Counted from the first letter of the stretch, positions 36,299-48,363 are shown. The stretch: DNA of 64,000 nt from Blastococcus sp. TF02-09 (GCF_003319105.1 NZ_QOHH01000002.1:1-64000), one strand, 5' to 3'. The notes: generated from the letters alone by a model not told the origin. Numbers and translations are program-made.

Positions 36299-36865
36299 TC
36301 AGCCCAGACCCGGCTGCGCCGTCCGGACCACCACCACGGCGTCGATGAGCACCGTCCGGACGCCCTGGACCGCCGCGGCACGGCGGTGCAGATCGGCTGG
36401 GTGCTCGGCCAGCTCCAGGTAGTCCGCTCCGACCCGGTCGATCGTCCCGTTCAGCGACGTGCCCTCGTCGAGGACGATCCGGACCGCTGCCCGGTCGCGG
36501 GCCAGGCCGCGCAGGGCGCGGCGCAGGTCCAGTCGGCCCGCCACCCATCCCGGCTCCTCCGGCGCGGCGGTGCGCCGGCCCACGCCGCCGACCGCACGAA
36601 CCGCCGCCGTCGCCACGAGGAGCTCCCGGCCCGCGTCGTCCAGGAGCAGCCAGTCGCTGCCCACCTCGCTCACCGTGCCCGAGACCTGGCCGGCACCTCG
36701 GCAGAGCAGGACGACCGGCGAGCCGACCGCTCCCGCGAGCCGGTCGACGAAGCGCACGCTCCCCAGTTCGTGCCGCGCCCGCGACGACGTCTCCGCCCGC
36801 TCGGCCGCCTCCTGCTCGGCGTCGAACCGGGCCTCCAGATCGGCGAACAGCTGCTGCCAGCGCAC
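36299..36865 (-). CDS. Hypothetical protein with two LSm-like repeats
   Basis: The protein has 188 residues. A short helical N-terminus (VRWQQLFADLEARFDAEQEA) is followed by two similar units: SGTVSEVGSDWLLLDD and NGTIDRVGADYLELAE, each GT-[VI]-xx-VG-x-D-[WY]-L-x-L. This strand pattern is like the Sm1 motif of LSm or YlxS/Hfq-type barrels. The two barrels may bind RNA or DNA or form a scaffold, though no function is known to me. The GTG at 36865 is chosen because GGAGG lies eight bases before it. An ATG five codons earlier contains that SD. It is divergent from the LysM gene. Confidence 0.7.
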   Translation of the reverse strand: MRWQQLFADLEARFDAEQEAAERAETSSRARHELGSVRFVDRLAGAVGSPVVLLCRGAGQVSGTVSEVGSDWLLLDDAGRELLVATAAVRAVGGVGRRTAAPEEPGWVAGRLDLRRALRGLARDRAAVRIVLDEGTSLNGTIDRVGADYLELAEHPADLHRRAAAVQGVRTVLIDAVVVVRTAQPGLG

Positions 36866-36890
36866 CGCGACCACCTCCATCCACAGCTTA

Positions 36891-36930
36891 GATTGCTGCT
36901 TTGACTTGCGTTTGCTTGCATTTGGTTGCT
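36891..36930. repeat. Four 10-bp-phased direct repeats between divergent genes
   Basis: TGC occurs at 36897, 36907, 36917 and 36927. The last two units read TTTGCTTGCA and TTTGGTTGCT, the second is TTGACTTGCG and the first is degenerate (GATTGCTGCT). The patch is strikingly AT-rich for this genome. It lies 25 bp from the LSm-like start and 33 bp from the LysM start. One-turn spacing suggests head-to-tail binding of a small HTH protein. Confidence 0.65.
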
Positions 36931-36963
36931 TTCATGGCCGCTGACCAACGTCGAGGAGGCCGC

Positions 36964-37695
36964 ATGTCCCTGCGCCGATTGCTGAGCACCACCGCCGCCA
37001 TGGCCGCCGTGGCCTGGGTGCTGGCGGTGCTGACGCCACCCCTCGCCGACATGGCGGGTGACCTCCTGGACGCCCAGCGCACGGCCGACTCCGCCGGGCC
37101 CGAGGCCCTCGTGCTCGCAGGCGCGGGCCTGGCGGCCTGGGGCGTCTGGGCCTGGGGGGCCGTGGGGCTGCTGCTCACCGCCGCGTCCGCGCTGCCCGGG
37201 ATGGCCGGGCAGGCCGCCGACGTGCTCACCGGGGTCGTCCTCCCCCGCGCCGCCCGCCGCAGCGCAGCCCTGGCACTGGGCATCGGGCTGGGGGTCACCG
37301 CCCCGATCGCGGGCACCACGCTCGTGGTGGTCACCGCACCCGCCGCGGCAGCGGAGACGGCGCCGGTCCCGGACTGGCCCGGCGCCCACCCGACCACCGG
37401 CGCGCTCCCGGACTGGCCGGGGGCTGCCGGCGATCCCACGGCGCCCGCGGCGTCCGCGGCGTCCGCGGTGCCCGACTGGCCGGCGCCTCCCGCGACCGGC
37501 GACCACGTCGTCGTGCGCGGCGACTGCCTGTGGGACATCGCCGCGGCCCACCTGTCCGGCCGGCTCGGCCGGACCGCCACCGCCGCCGAGACCGCCCGGG
37601 CCACCTCCGCCTGGTGGACCGCCAACGCGGCAGTCATCGGTCCCGACCCCGACGTCCTCCTCCCCGGGCAGGTGCTGCGCCCACCACCCGCGTGA
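36964..37695 (+). CDS. Membrane protein with LysM domain and PDWP repeats
   Basis: This 243-residue protein has several hydrophobic segments in its first 125 residues (STTAAMAAVAWVLAVL, a Gly/Ala/Trp-rich stretch near 50-75 and ALALGIGLGVTAPIAG). A linker has three PDWP motifs (137, 149, 170), then comes a C-terminal LysM domain (DHVVVRGDCLWDIAAAHL). LysM should bind peptidoglycan, placing the C-terminus outside. The ATG at 36964 has AGGAGG just upstream. It is followed by the Rv3235-type gene with a 46-bp gap. Confidence 0.85.
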   Translation: MSLRRLLSTTAAMAAVAWVLAVLTPPLADMAGDLLDAQRTADSAGPEALVLAGAGLAAWGVWAWGAVGLLLTAASALPGMAGQAADVLTGVVLPRAARRSAALALGIGLGVTAPIAGTTLVVVTAPAAAAETAPVPDWPGAHPTTGALPDWPGAAGDPTAPAASAASAVPDWPAPPATGDHVVVRGDCLWDIAAAHLSGRLGRTATAAETARATSAWWTANAAVIGPDPDVLLPGQVLRPPPA

Positions 37696-37741
37696 CGCCG
37701 CCCGCCCCCTCCTCGACCGCCGTCCCCCCTCCGGAGAAACC

Positions 37742-38287
37742 ATGACCGCGCCCGTCCACCCGACCGCCACGCCCGCCGCGCCCGCCCTGCGCCTCGTCCG
37801 CGTCCCCACCCCGCAGCCCCCGCTACGGGACGACCGGCCGCCGTTGCGCCTGGTCCTCCCCGGCGTCGCCGTGCCCCGGCCTCCCCACCGGCCCGGCCCA
37901 CGCCCCCGCCTCGTGGGCCCGGGGCCGCGGACCGACGAGTTCGGGCCGGCCTGGACGCTGCGGGCCGATCTCCCCGACGCCGGTGTCGCCGGCCGGCGCG
38001 TGATCACGCTGGCGCTGGAGGTGCTCGCCGGCCGCCGTCCGGTCGGTCAGCTCCAGGCCCTCACCTCACCCGGCGTCTTCGCCGCCGTGGCGGGAGGCCG
38101 CCGCCCGCGGTGGTGCGCCGAGGGGACCGCCCCGCTCCTGGTGGGGCCGCTGCACGTGTGCGAACCCGTGGACGGCGTGGCCGAGGTCAGCGCGGTCGCC
38201 CGGCGCGGTGGGCGGGCGCACGCCGTGGCCGCCCGGCTCGAGGGCATCGACGGCCGGTGGCGCTGCACCGCCCTGCAGATCGGCTAG
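37742..38287 (+). CDS. Rv3235-family conserved protein
   Basis: This 181-residue protein has a Pro/Arg-rich N-terminal half (LRLVRVPTPQPPLR) and a conserved alpha/beta C-terminal half: LALEVLAGRRPVGQLQALTS, then GPLHVCEPVDGVAEVSAVAR and GRWRCTALQIG. It matches the Rv3235 family found just upstream of secA in actinobacteria. The function is unknown. GGAG six bases before the ATG supports the start. It is probably co-transcribed with the LysM gene. Confidence 0.85.
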   Translation: MTAPVHPTATPAAPALRLVRVPTPQPPLRDDRPPLRLVLPGVAVPRPPHRPGPRPRLVGPGPRTDEFGPAWTLRADLPDAGVAGRRVITLALEVLAGRRPVGQLQALTSPGVFAAVAGGRRPRWCAEGTAPLLVGPLHVCEPVDGVAEVSAVARRGGRAHAVAARLEGIDGRWRCTALQIG

Positions 38288-38344
38288 GCCCCGTCCGGAG
38301 GCTCGGCCCGAGCTTGCGAGGGTCGAGGGGGACGGGGTCCTTCT
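38288..38344 (-). repeat. 3'-end structured element, copy B
   Basis: On the minus strand it reads AAGGACCCCGTCC, an inner stem around CTCGCAAGCTCG, and ends GGACGGGGCC, pairing with the first arm. It lies between the Rv3235-type stop (+) and the secA terminator hairpin (-), oriented with secA. The loop core differs from other copies by one base only, while both stems have compensating changes. Confidence 0.8.
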
Positions 38345-38345
38345 G

Positions 38346-38373
38346 GCCCCGCCGACCGGGTGGTCGGCGGGGC
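38346..38373. terminator. Bidirectional hairpin terminator
   Basis: GCCCCGCCGACC (38346-38357) pairs perfectly with GGTCGGCGGGGC (38362-38373). It lies 19 bp beyond the secA stop and serves convergent secA and the Rv3235-type gene. Confidence 0.85.
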
Positions 38374-38391
38374 GTTCGTCAGGTCAGCGGG

Positions 38392-41373
<2,982 letters not shown>

Positions 41374-41456
41374 GACCCCAGCGTAGGCGGCCGACCTGGC
41401 AAGGCGGTCCCGAAAGCGGCCCGAGCCGTCGCCGCGCCTCCTCTAGCCTCCCGCAC

Positions 41457-41849
41457 GTGTCCAGGAATCCCGCAGACCTCCCTCCGGCCACGCTCGCGTT
41501 CCTCACCGAGCGGCACCTGGCGACGCTCACCACGCTGCGCACCGACGGCAGCCCGCACGTCGTCCCGGTCGGGGTCACCTACGACGCGGCCACCGCCACC
41601 GCGCGGGTCATCACCTCGGGCACGTCGGCCAAGGCCCGGCACGTCCGCGACGGGCAGGGGCGCGTCGCGGTCTGCCAGGTCGACGGCGCCCGGTGGCTCA
41701 CCCTCGAGGGGACGGCGGTCGTGAAGGACGACGCCGCGTCGGTGGCCGACGCCGTCGAGCGCTACGCGCAGCGCTACCGGCAGCCCCGGGAGAACCCGGC
41801 CCGCGTGGTCATCGAGATATCGGTCGACCGGGTGCTTGGCAACGCCTGA
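41457..41849 (+). CDS. PPOX-class F420-dependent oxidoreductase
   Basis: This 130-residue split beta-barrel flavin/deazaflavin protein reads [20 protein letters not shown], then [19 protein letters not shown] and [11 protein letters not shown]. The family (FDOR-B or Rv1155-like) uses F420 or FMN to reduce diverse substrates. The presence of fbiA and fbiB in the window fits F420 use. The GTG start at 41457 gives a normal length. It overlaps or abuts the next GNAT gene. Confidence 0.88.
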   Translation: MSRNPADLPPATLAFLTERHLATLTTLRTDGSPHVVPVGVTYDAATATARVITSGTSAKARHVRDGQGRVAVCQVDGARWLTLEGTAVVKDDAASVADAVERYAQRYRQPRENPARVVIEISVDRVLGNA

Positions 41850-41909
41850 AACACCCCCTGCCCCCCGCCACTCGCGGGCTCGCGGCGGGCCCCTGCAGGG
41901 GGCCGGCTC

Positions 41910-42404
41910 GTGCTGCGCCCCTACCGGCCCGACGACGCCGATGCGGTGTTCCGCGCCTGCCAGGACCCCGACATCCAGCGCTGGCTGCGGGTGCCGTCGC
42001 CCTACACCGAGGCCGACGCCGTCCGGTTCGCCACCGAGACCACCGTGCAGGCGCGCGCCGAGGGGCACGGGCTGCTCACCGCGGTCGAGGCCGACGGGGA
42101 GTTCGTCGGGTCGGCGGGCCTGCACTTCACCCCGGGACACCTCGGTCCGGGGGTCGGCTACTGGATCGCACCCTGGGCACGGGGTCGGGCGTACGCGGCG
42201 GAGGCCGCCCGCGCGCTGGCGGACTGGGGTCTGGGCCGGGGCGCTCCCCGGGTGCACCTGCTGGCCGACGTCGAGAACGTCGCCTCCCAGGCGGTGGCCC
42301 GGCGAGCGGGATTCGTGCGGGAGGGCGTCGTCCGCCGGTGCCTGGACTACCGCGACGGCTCGTGGGGCGACGCGGCGCTGTTCTCCCGACTGCCGGACGA
42401 CTGA
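41910..42404 (+). CDS. GNAT acetyltransferase (RimJ/RimL type)
   Basis: This protein of about 165 residues begins LRPYRPDDADAVFRACQDPD and continues YWIAPWARGRAYAAEAARAL (acetyl-CoA loop) and NVASQAVARRAGFVREGVVR. These are typical of RimJ/RimL-like N-terminal or small-molecule acetyltransferases. The GTG at 41910 is the first usable start in frame, although relatives often start a few residues earlier. It is followed by the cruciform at 42416. Confidence 0.85.
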   Translation: MLRPYRPDDADAVFRACQDPDIQRWLRVPSPYTEADAVRFATETTVQARAEGHGLLTAVEADGEFVGSAGLHFTPGHLGPGVGYWIAPWARGRAYAAEAARALADWGLGRGAPRVHLLADVENVASQAVARRAGFVREGVVRRCLDYRDGSWGDAALFSRLPDD

Positions 42405-42415
42405 GCCCCGGTCGT

Positions 42416-42486
42416 CGTCGTCCGCGTGCACGGTGCTGCGGCAGGTCCTGCCGTGTCCGCGCACGCGGACGACGATCCGCCCCTCC
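42416..42486. terminator. Large nested hairpin, bidirectional terminator
   Basis: TCGTCGTCCGCGTGC (42416-42430) pairs perfectly over 15 bp with 42472-42486. The interior holds a second hairpin, CGGCAG (42440-42445) with CTGCCG (42449-42454). It lies between convergent GNAT (+) and hpf (-) genes. Confidence 0.75.
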
Positions 42487-42494
42487 GGCGGGTG

Positions 42495-43175
42495 TCAGAC
42501 CGTGGCGGTCTGCGGTTCGGCGACCTGCTGCGCCGTGGCGCCGTCCTCGGCCACCGGCTCCAGCCGGATCAGGCCGTAGTCGAAGGCGTGCCGGCGGTAG
42601 ACGACTGTCGGCTGCCCGGTGTCGGCGCACAGGAAGAGGTAGAAGTCGTGGCCGACCAGCTCCATCTCGTGGAGGGCCTGGTCGACGTGCATCGGCGTGG
42701 CCGGGTGGTGCTTCTCGCGGACGATCTGTCCGGGGAGGTGCTCGTCCGGCTCGGTTCCCTGCGGAGCGTCGGCCCCGTTCAGGTCGGGCGCCGGCCCGGT
42801 GACGTCGCCGGCTCCGAGGACGACGTTGTCGGCCATCCGCAGGCTGGCGGGGGTGCGCCGGCCGTGGTGGACGCGCCGGCGGTCGGCCGCGCGGCGCAGG
42901 CTGTTGTCCAGCTTGGCCGCCGCGAGGTCGAGTGCGGCGTAGAAGTCGGGGCCGGACGCCTCGGCGCGGACCACCGGCCCCTTGCCGCGGAGCGTGATCT
43001 CCACCCGCTGGCAGTTCGCGGACTGGCGTGGGTTCTTCTCGTGCTGGAGCTCCACGTCGATCCGGAGGATCTTCAGCTTCCCGTCGAACCGGTCGGTGGA
43101 CCCGACCTTGTCCTCGACGTGCTGTCGGTAGTGCTCGGGAACTTCGACGTTGCGGCCGCGAACGACGATCTCCAT
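42495..43175 (-). CDS. hpf: Long-form ribosome hibernation promoting factor
   Basis: This 226-residue long HPF has an N-terminal RaiA/YfiA ribosome-binding domain (MEIVVRGRNVEVPEHYRQHV, EITLRGKGPVVRAEASGPD, YAALDLAAAKLDNSLRRAAD). A C-terminal dimerisation domain follows (ALHEMELVGHDFYLFLCADT, then YRRHAFDYGLIRLEP). It should dimerise 70S ribosomes to 100S in stationary phase. The ATG at 43175 has GGGAGG upstream. An in-frame upstream extension is rejected. Confidence 0.93.
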   Translation of the reverse strand: MEIVVRGRNVEVPEHYRQHVEDKVGSTDRFDGKLKILRIDVELQHEKNPRQSANCQRVEITLRGKGPVVRAEASGPDFYAALDLAAAKLDNSLRRAADRRRVHHGRRTPASLRMADNVVLGAGDVTGPAPDLNGADAPQGTEPDEHLPGQIVREKHHPATPMHVDQALHEMELVGHDFYLFLCADTGQPTVVYRRHAFDYGLIRLEPVAEDGATAQQVAEPQTATV

Positions 43176-43215
43176 GGGACCTCCCGGTGAACATCCGGCG
43201 TTGGTCGCTTCGACG

Positions 43216-44007
43216 CTAGTCCCTCCACCACCGTCCCGACAGTCGATCAGTGCCCTGGCCGGAGGGGCCGCCGGACGGGCGCGGAACACCGTCGGATCGG
43301 GCCCGCGCGGGGGTCCGGGGCGTGGCCGCGACGACCGCCCCGAGCACCGGCGGACCGCCCGGACGGGTCAGTGCGGCGAGCACCGAGGCCGCCTCCGTGA
43401 GCGTCGCGCCACTGGTCACGACGTCGTCGACGAGGACCAGGAGGCCCGGCGCCGCGGCGGCCTCCGGGGCGAGCCCGAAGGTGCCCGCGAGGTTCGCCCG
43501 CCGCTGCCCGGCGGAGAGCTCGGCGGAGTCGCGCACCCGGCCGTGCCGGCGCAGCAGCCGGTGCTGGGACGCCGGCAGCCCGGCCACCCGCAGCTCGCGG
43601 ACGGCGCGGCCGGTCAGCTCCCGCACGTGGTCCCGGCCCCGGGTGCGCAGGGCGGCGGCCGAGCTGGGCACCGGCACCAGCACCACCTCCCCGGGCGAGC
43701 CGGGGACGGCGGAGACGACGGCGGCCACGGCGAGGGCCAGCGCCGTCCCCAGCGGTCGGGCCAGCTCGGCGCGGCCGCGCTCCTTGAACGCCAGGACGGC
43801 GGGCCGCACCGCGCCGTCGTAGGCGCCGGCGGCGACCGTGGGCGGAAAGCCCTCCGGGAAGCGGCGCGGAGCGGCCAGGTGCGGGCGGGCGAGCAGGGCG
43901 GCGCAGCGGCGGCACAGCAGGTGGCCGGGCAGCCCGCAGCCGGCACAGGTGCGCGGCAGGACGAGGTCGGCGAGCGCGGACCCGACATCGCGCAGCACCC
44001 CGGTCAC
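43216..44007 (-). CDS. comF: ComF-family phosphoribosyltransferase-like protein
   Basis: This 263-residue protein has an N-terminal zinc site (CAGCGLPGHLLCRRC, 21-35) and a PRTase fold with the PRPP loop LLVLVDDVVTSGATLTEAA. The ComF family links to DNA uptake in some bacteria. In actinobacteria its role is unclear and it lies beside hpf and lpqB, as here and in mycobacteria. The C-terminal tail is low-complexity and may be unstructured. Confidence 0.88.
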   Translation of the reverse strand: MTGVLRDVGSALADLVLPRTCAGCGLPGHLLCRRCAALLARPHLAAPRRFPEGFPPTVAAGAYDGAVRPAVLAFKERGRAELARPLGTALALAVAAVVSAVPGSPGEVVLVPVPSSAAALRTRGRDHVRELTGRAVRELRVAGLPASQHRLLRRHGRVRDSAELSAGQRRANLAGTFGLAPEAAAAPGLLVLVDDVVTSGATLTEAASVLAALTRPGGPPVLGAVVAATPRTPARARSDGVPRPSGGPSGQGTDRLSGRWWRD

Positions 44008-44058
44008 ACCGCACCGTAGGCCCCGTCCCGACGCTCACCCGGGCGTACGGGGCGGGCG

Positions 44059-44095
44059 GTGGACGGGGTCGGCCTGCTGTGGACGGGGTCGGCCT
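44059..44095. repeat. 17-bp direct repeat with 20-bp period
   Basis: GTGGACGGGGTCGGCCT occurs exactly at 44059-44075 and 44079-44095, between comF and lpqB. The second copy runs into the lpqB stop codon (44094-44096). It may be a small tandem duplication or part of a regulatory stretch for comF. Confidence 0.6.
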
Positions 44096-45821
44096 ACAGG
44101 GGGTAGAACGGCGCCGACCCGGCCAGCGGCTCCCGCCCGGGGACGAGGGTCACCCACGAGCCGCGCGCCCACTGCCAGAGCCGGCCGTCGGCGACGACCA
44201 GCGGCTCCCGCCCCGGGGCGGCTCCCAGAGAGGTCGGCTGATCCGGCAGTCCCGCGCTGCTCAGCTGGGCGAGCCCCCAGCCGTCGACGCCCAGCGAGTA
44301 CGGCGCCTCCTCCCCCGGGTCGCCGGCCAGCACCCACAGCTCGCCGTTGGACCGCCAGGCCACGTCCACCACCGGCGAGAGCGTGGGGGCGACCTGCGGG
44401 AGGTCGCGGACGGCGACCCCGCCCTCCTCGCTGCGGACCACGGTGCCCACGTGCAGGCGCGGGACGCCCTGCGGGTCGGTGACCACGACCGCGACGCGCA
44501 CGCCGTCCGGCGACAGCTCGATCAGCTGCGCCCGACCCAGCCCCGCCAGCGTCGGGGCGCTGACCGCCTGCGGCCGGCTGCCGGCCGGGACGCGGACGAT
44601 CTCCACGCCGTCGCGCACCACCCACACCTCCGGGCGGATGGCCGCCACCGTGGGGGCGCTCAGCGTCCGCGCGGTCAGCACCGGGGCCAGCTCACCGCCG
44701 TACGGCCCGGCCAGCAGCGTCGCCTGCCCGGCCTCGGGGCGCACCCCCGCGAGGAAGGTCAGCTCACCGGTGCGGGCGTCGGCCGACACCGCGGCCGACG
44801 AGAGCCCGTAGCCGCTGCTCCCGGCCGGGCCCGGGGCCGGCGCCCCGTCCTCGACGGTGCGCAGCAGGCCGGCGTCCAGGTAGTGCCCGACGGTCTCCAA
44901 GGGCGTCGCGTCGGGGTCGAAGGCGGTCCAGTCGTCGGTCGTCTGCTCGAGGGGGACGCCGTCCAGCGGCAGCGGTTCGCCGTCGAGGGTGATCACGACG
45001 GAGCGGATGACCAGGTCGTCGAGCCGCGTCAGGCTCCACACCAGCTGCGCGCTGAGCTCGCGCAACGGGGTCGTGGCGTCGATGTCCAGGTCGGTGAGGT
45101 CGACGGTGGCGACCTGGTCGTCGACGGTGACCGTGCGGGCGAGCCCCGCACCGGCCATCGGGTTGCTCACCCCGGCCGCCAGCGCCGCGGACGGCCCCTG
45201 GACCAGGCGCTCCACCAGAGCGGTGGGCTGGGCCTCCCCGCCGATGAGGTAGCGCGGGTCGGGGACGAGCTGCCGGAGCGTGGGATCGAGGAAGTAGGCG
45301 TCGACGGGGTCGTAGAGCCGCTCGAAGTCGGTCTCGAGGATGACCAGGCCCTCGGGAGGGTCGCTGATCCGCCACTCGCCGTCGACCTCGACCAGCGGGA
45401 AGACGTAGCTGAACGGTTCGGTGCCGGCCACGGTGAAGATGCCGCGCTGGTCGACGGTGCCCACGAGGTCCGCGGTGACCACGACCGACCCGGTCTCGCT
45501 GGCCGCCGTCGCGAACCCCGGACTGATGATCGTGATGCCGCCGGCGTCGGACCACGTCTCCGCGGTCTCGGGGGTCAGGTACTCCTTGGCCACCGGGCGT
45601 TCGCTCACGCTGCTGGCCGCCGCGTCGATGAACCCGCGGACGACGTCCTCGGGGGCGGCTCCCCGGGCGGGGGGCAGCGGCTCGCTGACGAAGTCGGGCG
45701 CCGGGCGCTCCGGCGCCTGGGTGATCTGCACCGTCGGGGAGCTGGTGGGCACGATCGAGCAGGCGGTCCCGCCCAGCAGCAGCGCGGCGGCCAGGGCCGG
45801 CGCACCGGTCCGGCGGCTCAC
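44094..45821 (-). CDS. lpqB: Lipoprotein LpqB
   Basis: This 575-residue lipoprotein has a signal peptide (RRTGAPALAAALLLGGTAC) with a Cys lipidation site, then a GerMN-type domain and a C-terminal WD40-like propeller region (VDVAWRSNGELWVLAGDPGE). LpqB acts with the MtrAB two-component system in actinobacteria. The GTG at 45821 overlaps the mtrB stop by 4 bp, which fixes the start. Order mtrA-mtrB-lpqB is the classical operon. Confidence 0.95.
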   Translation of the reverse strand: MSRRTGAPALAAALLLGGTACSIVPTSSPTVQITQAPERPAPDFVSEPLPPARGAAPEDVVRGFIDAAASSVSERPVAKEYLTPETAETWSDAGGITIISPGFATAASETGSVVVTADLVGTVDQRGIFTVAGTEPFSYVFPLVEVDGEWRISDPPEGLVILETDFERLYDPVDAYFLDPTLRQLVPDPRYLIGGEAQPTALVERLVQGPSAALAAGVSNPMAGAGLARTVTVDDQVATVDLTDLDIDATTPLRELSAQLVWSLTRLDDLVIRSVVITLDGEPLPLDGVPLEQTTDDWTAFDPDATPLETVGHYLDAGLLRTVEDGAPAPGPAGSSGYGLSSAAVSADARTGELTFLAGVRPEAGQATLLAGPYGGELAPVLTARTLSAPTVAAIRPEVWVVRDGVEIVRVPAGSRPQAVSAPTLAGLGRAQLIELSPDGVRVAVVVTDPQGVPRLHVGTVVRSEEGGVAVRDLPQVAPTLSPVVDVAWRSNGELWVLAGDPGEEAPYSLGVDGWGLAQLSSAGLPDQPTSLGAAPGREPLVVADGRLWQWARGSWVTLVPGREPLAGSAPFYPL

Positions 45822-47536
45822 GACGGTCTCCCCGGGCGGAGGACGGCGGGGCGCAGCGGCAGCGGCGAGCCGGTGAGCTCGCCGCCGGCGGCCAGGGGCA
45901 CGGTCAGCCGGAACTGGGCGCCGGAGCCCGGCTGCCCCCACACCTGCAGCCAGCCCTTGTGCAGCCGGGCGTCCTCCAGGCTGATCGACAGGCCCAGCCC
46001 GCTGCCCCCGACGCTGCGAACCCGGGAGGGATCGGCCCGCCAGAAGCGGTCGAAGACGTGCTGCGCGTCGGCCGAGGTGAGCCCGACCCCGTGGTCGCGC
46101 ACGGTCACGGCGGCGGCCGTGGGGTTCGCGGCCAGGGTGATCTCCACCGGCTGCCCGGCGCCGTGCTCGATCGCGTTGCCGACGAGGTTGCGCAGGATCC
46201 GCTCGACCCGTCGCGCGTCGACCTCGGCGATGACGTCCTCGTCGGGGCGGTCGACGACGAGCTCGCAGCCGTGCCGCTCGGCCAGGGAGTACATCCCGGC
46301 GGCCACGCGGGCGACCAGCGCACCGAGGTCCGTCGGCTCGGCGTCGAGCACCGCGACCCCGGCGTCGTAGCGGCTGATCTCCAGCAGGTCGGTGAGCAGG
46401 CTCTCGAACCGGTCCAGCTCGGCGCGCAGCAGCTCCGCCGAGCGGGCCACGTGCGGCGGGAAGTCCCCCCGCGCCTCGTGCAGCACCTCGGCGGCCATCT
46501 GGACGGTGGTGAGCGGGGTCCGCAGCTCGTGCGAGACGTCGGAGGTGAAGCGCTGCTGCAGCTGGGAGAGCGCCTCCAGCTGGGTGATCTGCCGCTGGAG
46601 GCTGTCGGCCATGGCGTTGAAGCTGGTGGCCAGCCGGGCGAGGTCGTCCTCGCCGCGGACGAGCATGCGCTCCTCGAGCTGACCCTCGGCCAGCCGCTGG
46701 GCGGTGCCGGCGGCCTGCCGGACGGGGTCGACCACCAGGCGGGTCACCAGGACGGCGATGCCGACGACGAACATCGTGAGCGCGAACCCGCTGATCACCA
46801 CCGTGCTGCGGATGAGCGAGAGGCTCTCGGCCTCCTGGCTCAGCGGGAAGACGTAGTAGAGCTCGATCTGGGCGCTGCCCGCGGTGCCGCCCTGCACCGG
46901 GGCGCCGACGACCAGGGACGCCCGGGGTTCGCCCGCGGCGTCGGGGATCTCGGCGTAGCGGTAGGACTGGTTGCCGCCGTCGACGTCGGCCCGGAGGTCC
47001 ACGGGCAGCGCCGCGTAGATGAACGCACGGCTGGCACCGGGGACCTCCCGGTCCCCCGTCCGGTAGGTCATGACGACGTCGAAGTCGCCGGCCGCGCCGC
47101 CGCGCTGCTGGAGGGCGCTGACCGTCCGGTCCAGCGTGGCCCGCACGCTCGAGGCGTCCCCGGTGGCGATGCCGCCGGTGATCTCCTCCTGCGCGTACAG
47201 CACGCCGGCCTGCGCCTGGTCGACCGCCGCCTGCCGCTTCACGCTCAGCAGCTGGTCGCGGATCTGGCTGAACAGCACCAGGCTCACGATGATCACCACG
47301 GTGCCGGCCACGACCATCGTGATGGCGCCGATGCGCACCTGCAGCGAGGACCGCCAGGCGTGCACCGCGCGGCTGGCGGCACGGCGCGTGGTCAGCCGGA
47401 CCCGCCGGCGGAGGACGCCGGCCCGGCGGCGCAGCGCCCGCCGGATGCGCGCCGCGTCCGGCGCGCGCCGGGGACGCCCGGGCTCCGGTGTCCCGGGCGT
47501 GCCGGTGTCCACCGGAGGCGTTCGGGTGGCGGTCAC
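45818..47536 (-). CDS. mtrB: Sensor histidine kinase MtrB
   Basis: This 572-residue kinase has two membrane helices (IGAITMVVAGTVVIIVSLVL near 70 and VVISGFALTMFVVGIAVLV near 245), an extracellular domain between them, HAMP, H box FTSDVSHELRTPLTTVQ, N box RNLVGNAIEHG, G1 DHGVGL and G2 GGSGLGLSI. All catalytic motifs are intact. It phosphorylates MtrA, regulating cell wall and division genes in relatives. Translationally coupled to lpqB. Confidence 0.95.
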   Translation of the reverse strand: MTATRTPPVDTGTPGTPEPGRPRRAPDAARIRRALRRRAGVLRRRVRLTTRRAASRAVHAWRSSLQVRIGAITMVVAGTVVIIVSLVLFSQIRDQLLSVKRQAAVDQAQAGVLYAQEEITGGIATGDASSVRATLDRTVSALQQRGGAAGDFDVVMTYRTGDREVPGASRAFIYAALPVDLRADVDGGNQSYRYAEIPDAAGEPRASLVVGAPVQGGTAGSAQIELYYVFPLSQEAESLSLIRSTVVISGFALTMFVVGIAVLVTRLVVDPVRQAAGTAQRLAEGQLEERMLVRGEDDLARLATSFNAMADSLQRQITQLEALSQLQQRFTSDVSHELRTPLTTVQMAAEVLHEARGDFPPHVARSAELLRAELDRFESLLTDLLEISRYDAGVAVLDAEPTDLGALVARVAAGMYSLAERHGCELVVDRPDEDVIAEVDARRVERILRNLVGNAIEHGAGQPVEITLAANPTAAAVTVRDHGVGLTSADAQHVFDRFWRADPSRVRSVGGSGLGLSISLEDARLHKGWLQVWGQPGSGAQFRLTVPLAAGGELTGSPLPLRPAVLRPGRPS

Positions 47537-47595
47537 GCGGCCATTGTCGCCGGAGCGGCGGTGCTACGCGGGGACGCCGGCCCCGGCGGGACCGG

Positions 47596-48312
<717 letters not shown>

Positions 48313-48331
48313 TCTGCGCTGTCGGTCCAGG

Positions 48332-48363
48332 AAAGCGGCCCACCCGTCCGGGTGAGCCGCTTT
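48332..48363 (-). terminator. Hairpin between ahcY and mtrA
   Basis: AAAGCGGC plus CACCC pairs with GGGTG plus GCCGCTTT (48332-48363), with a GTCC loop and one bulge. It lies downstream of ahcY and copy C of the repeat, and ends 19 bp before mtrA. It could be an ahcY terminator or an mtrA leader attenuator. Confidence 0.7.

Noticed and set aside
36901-36963. Longer N-terminus for the LysM protein, starting in the repeat array
   Set aside because: It would translate the phased repeats into an atypical peptide, and AGGAGG just before ATG 36964 is a better start.
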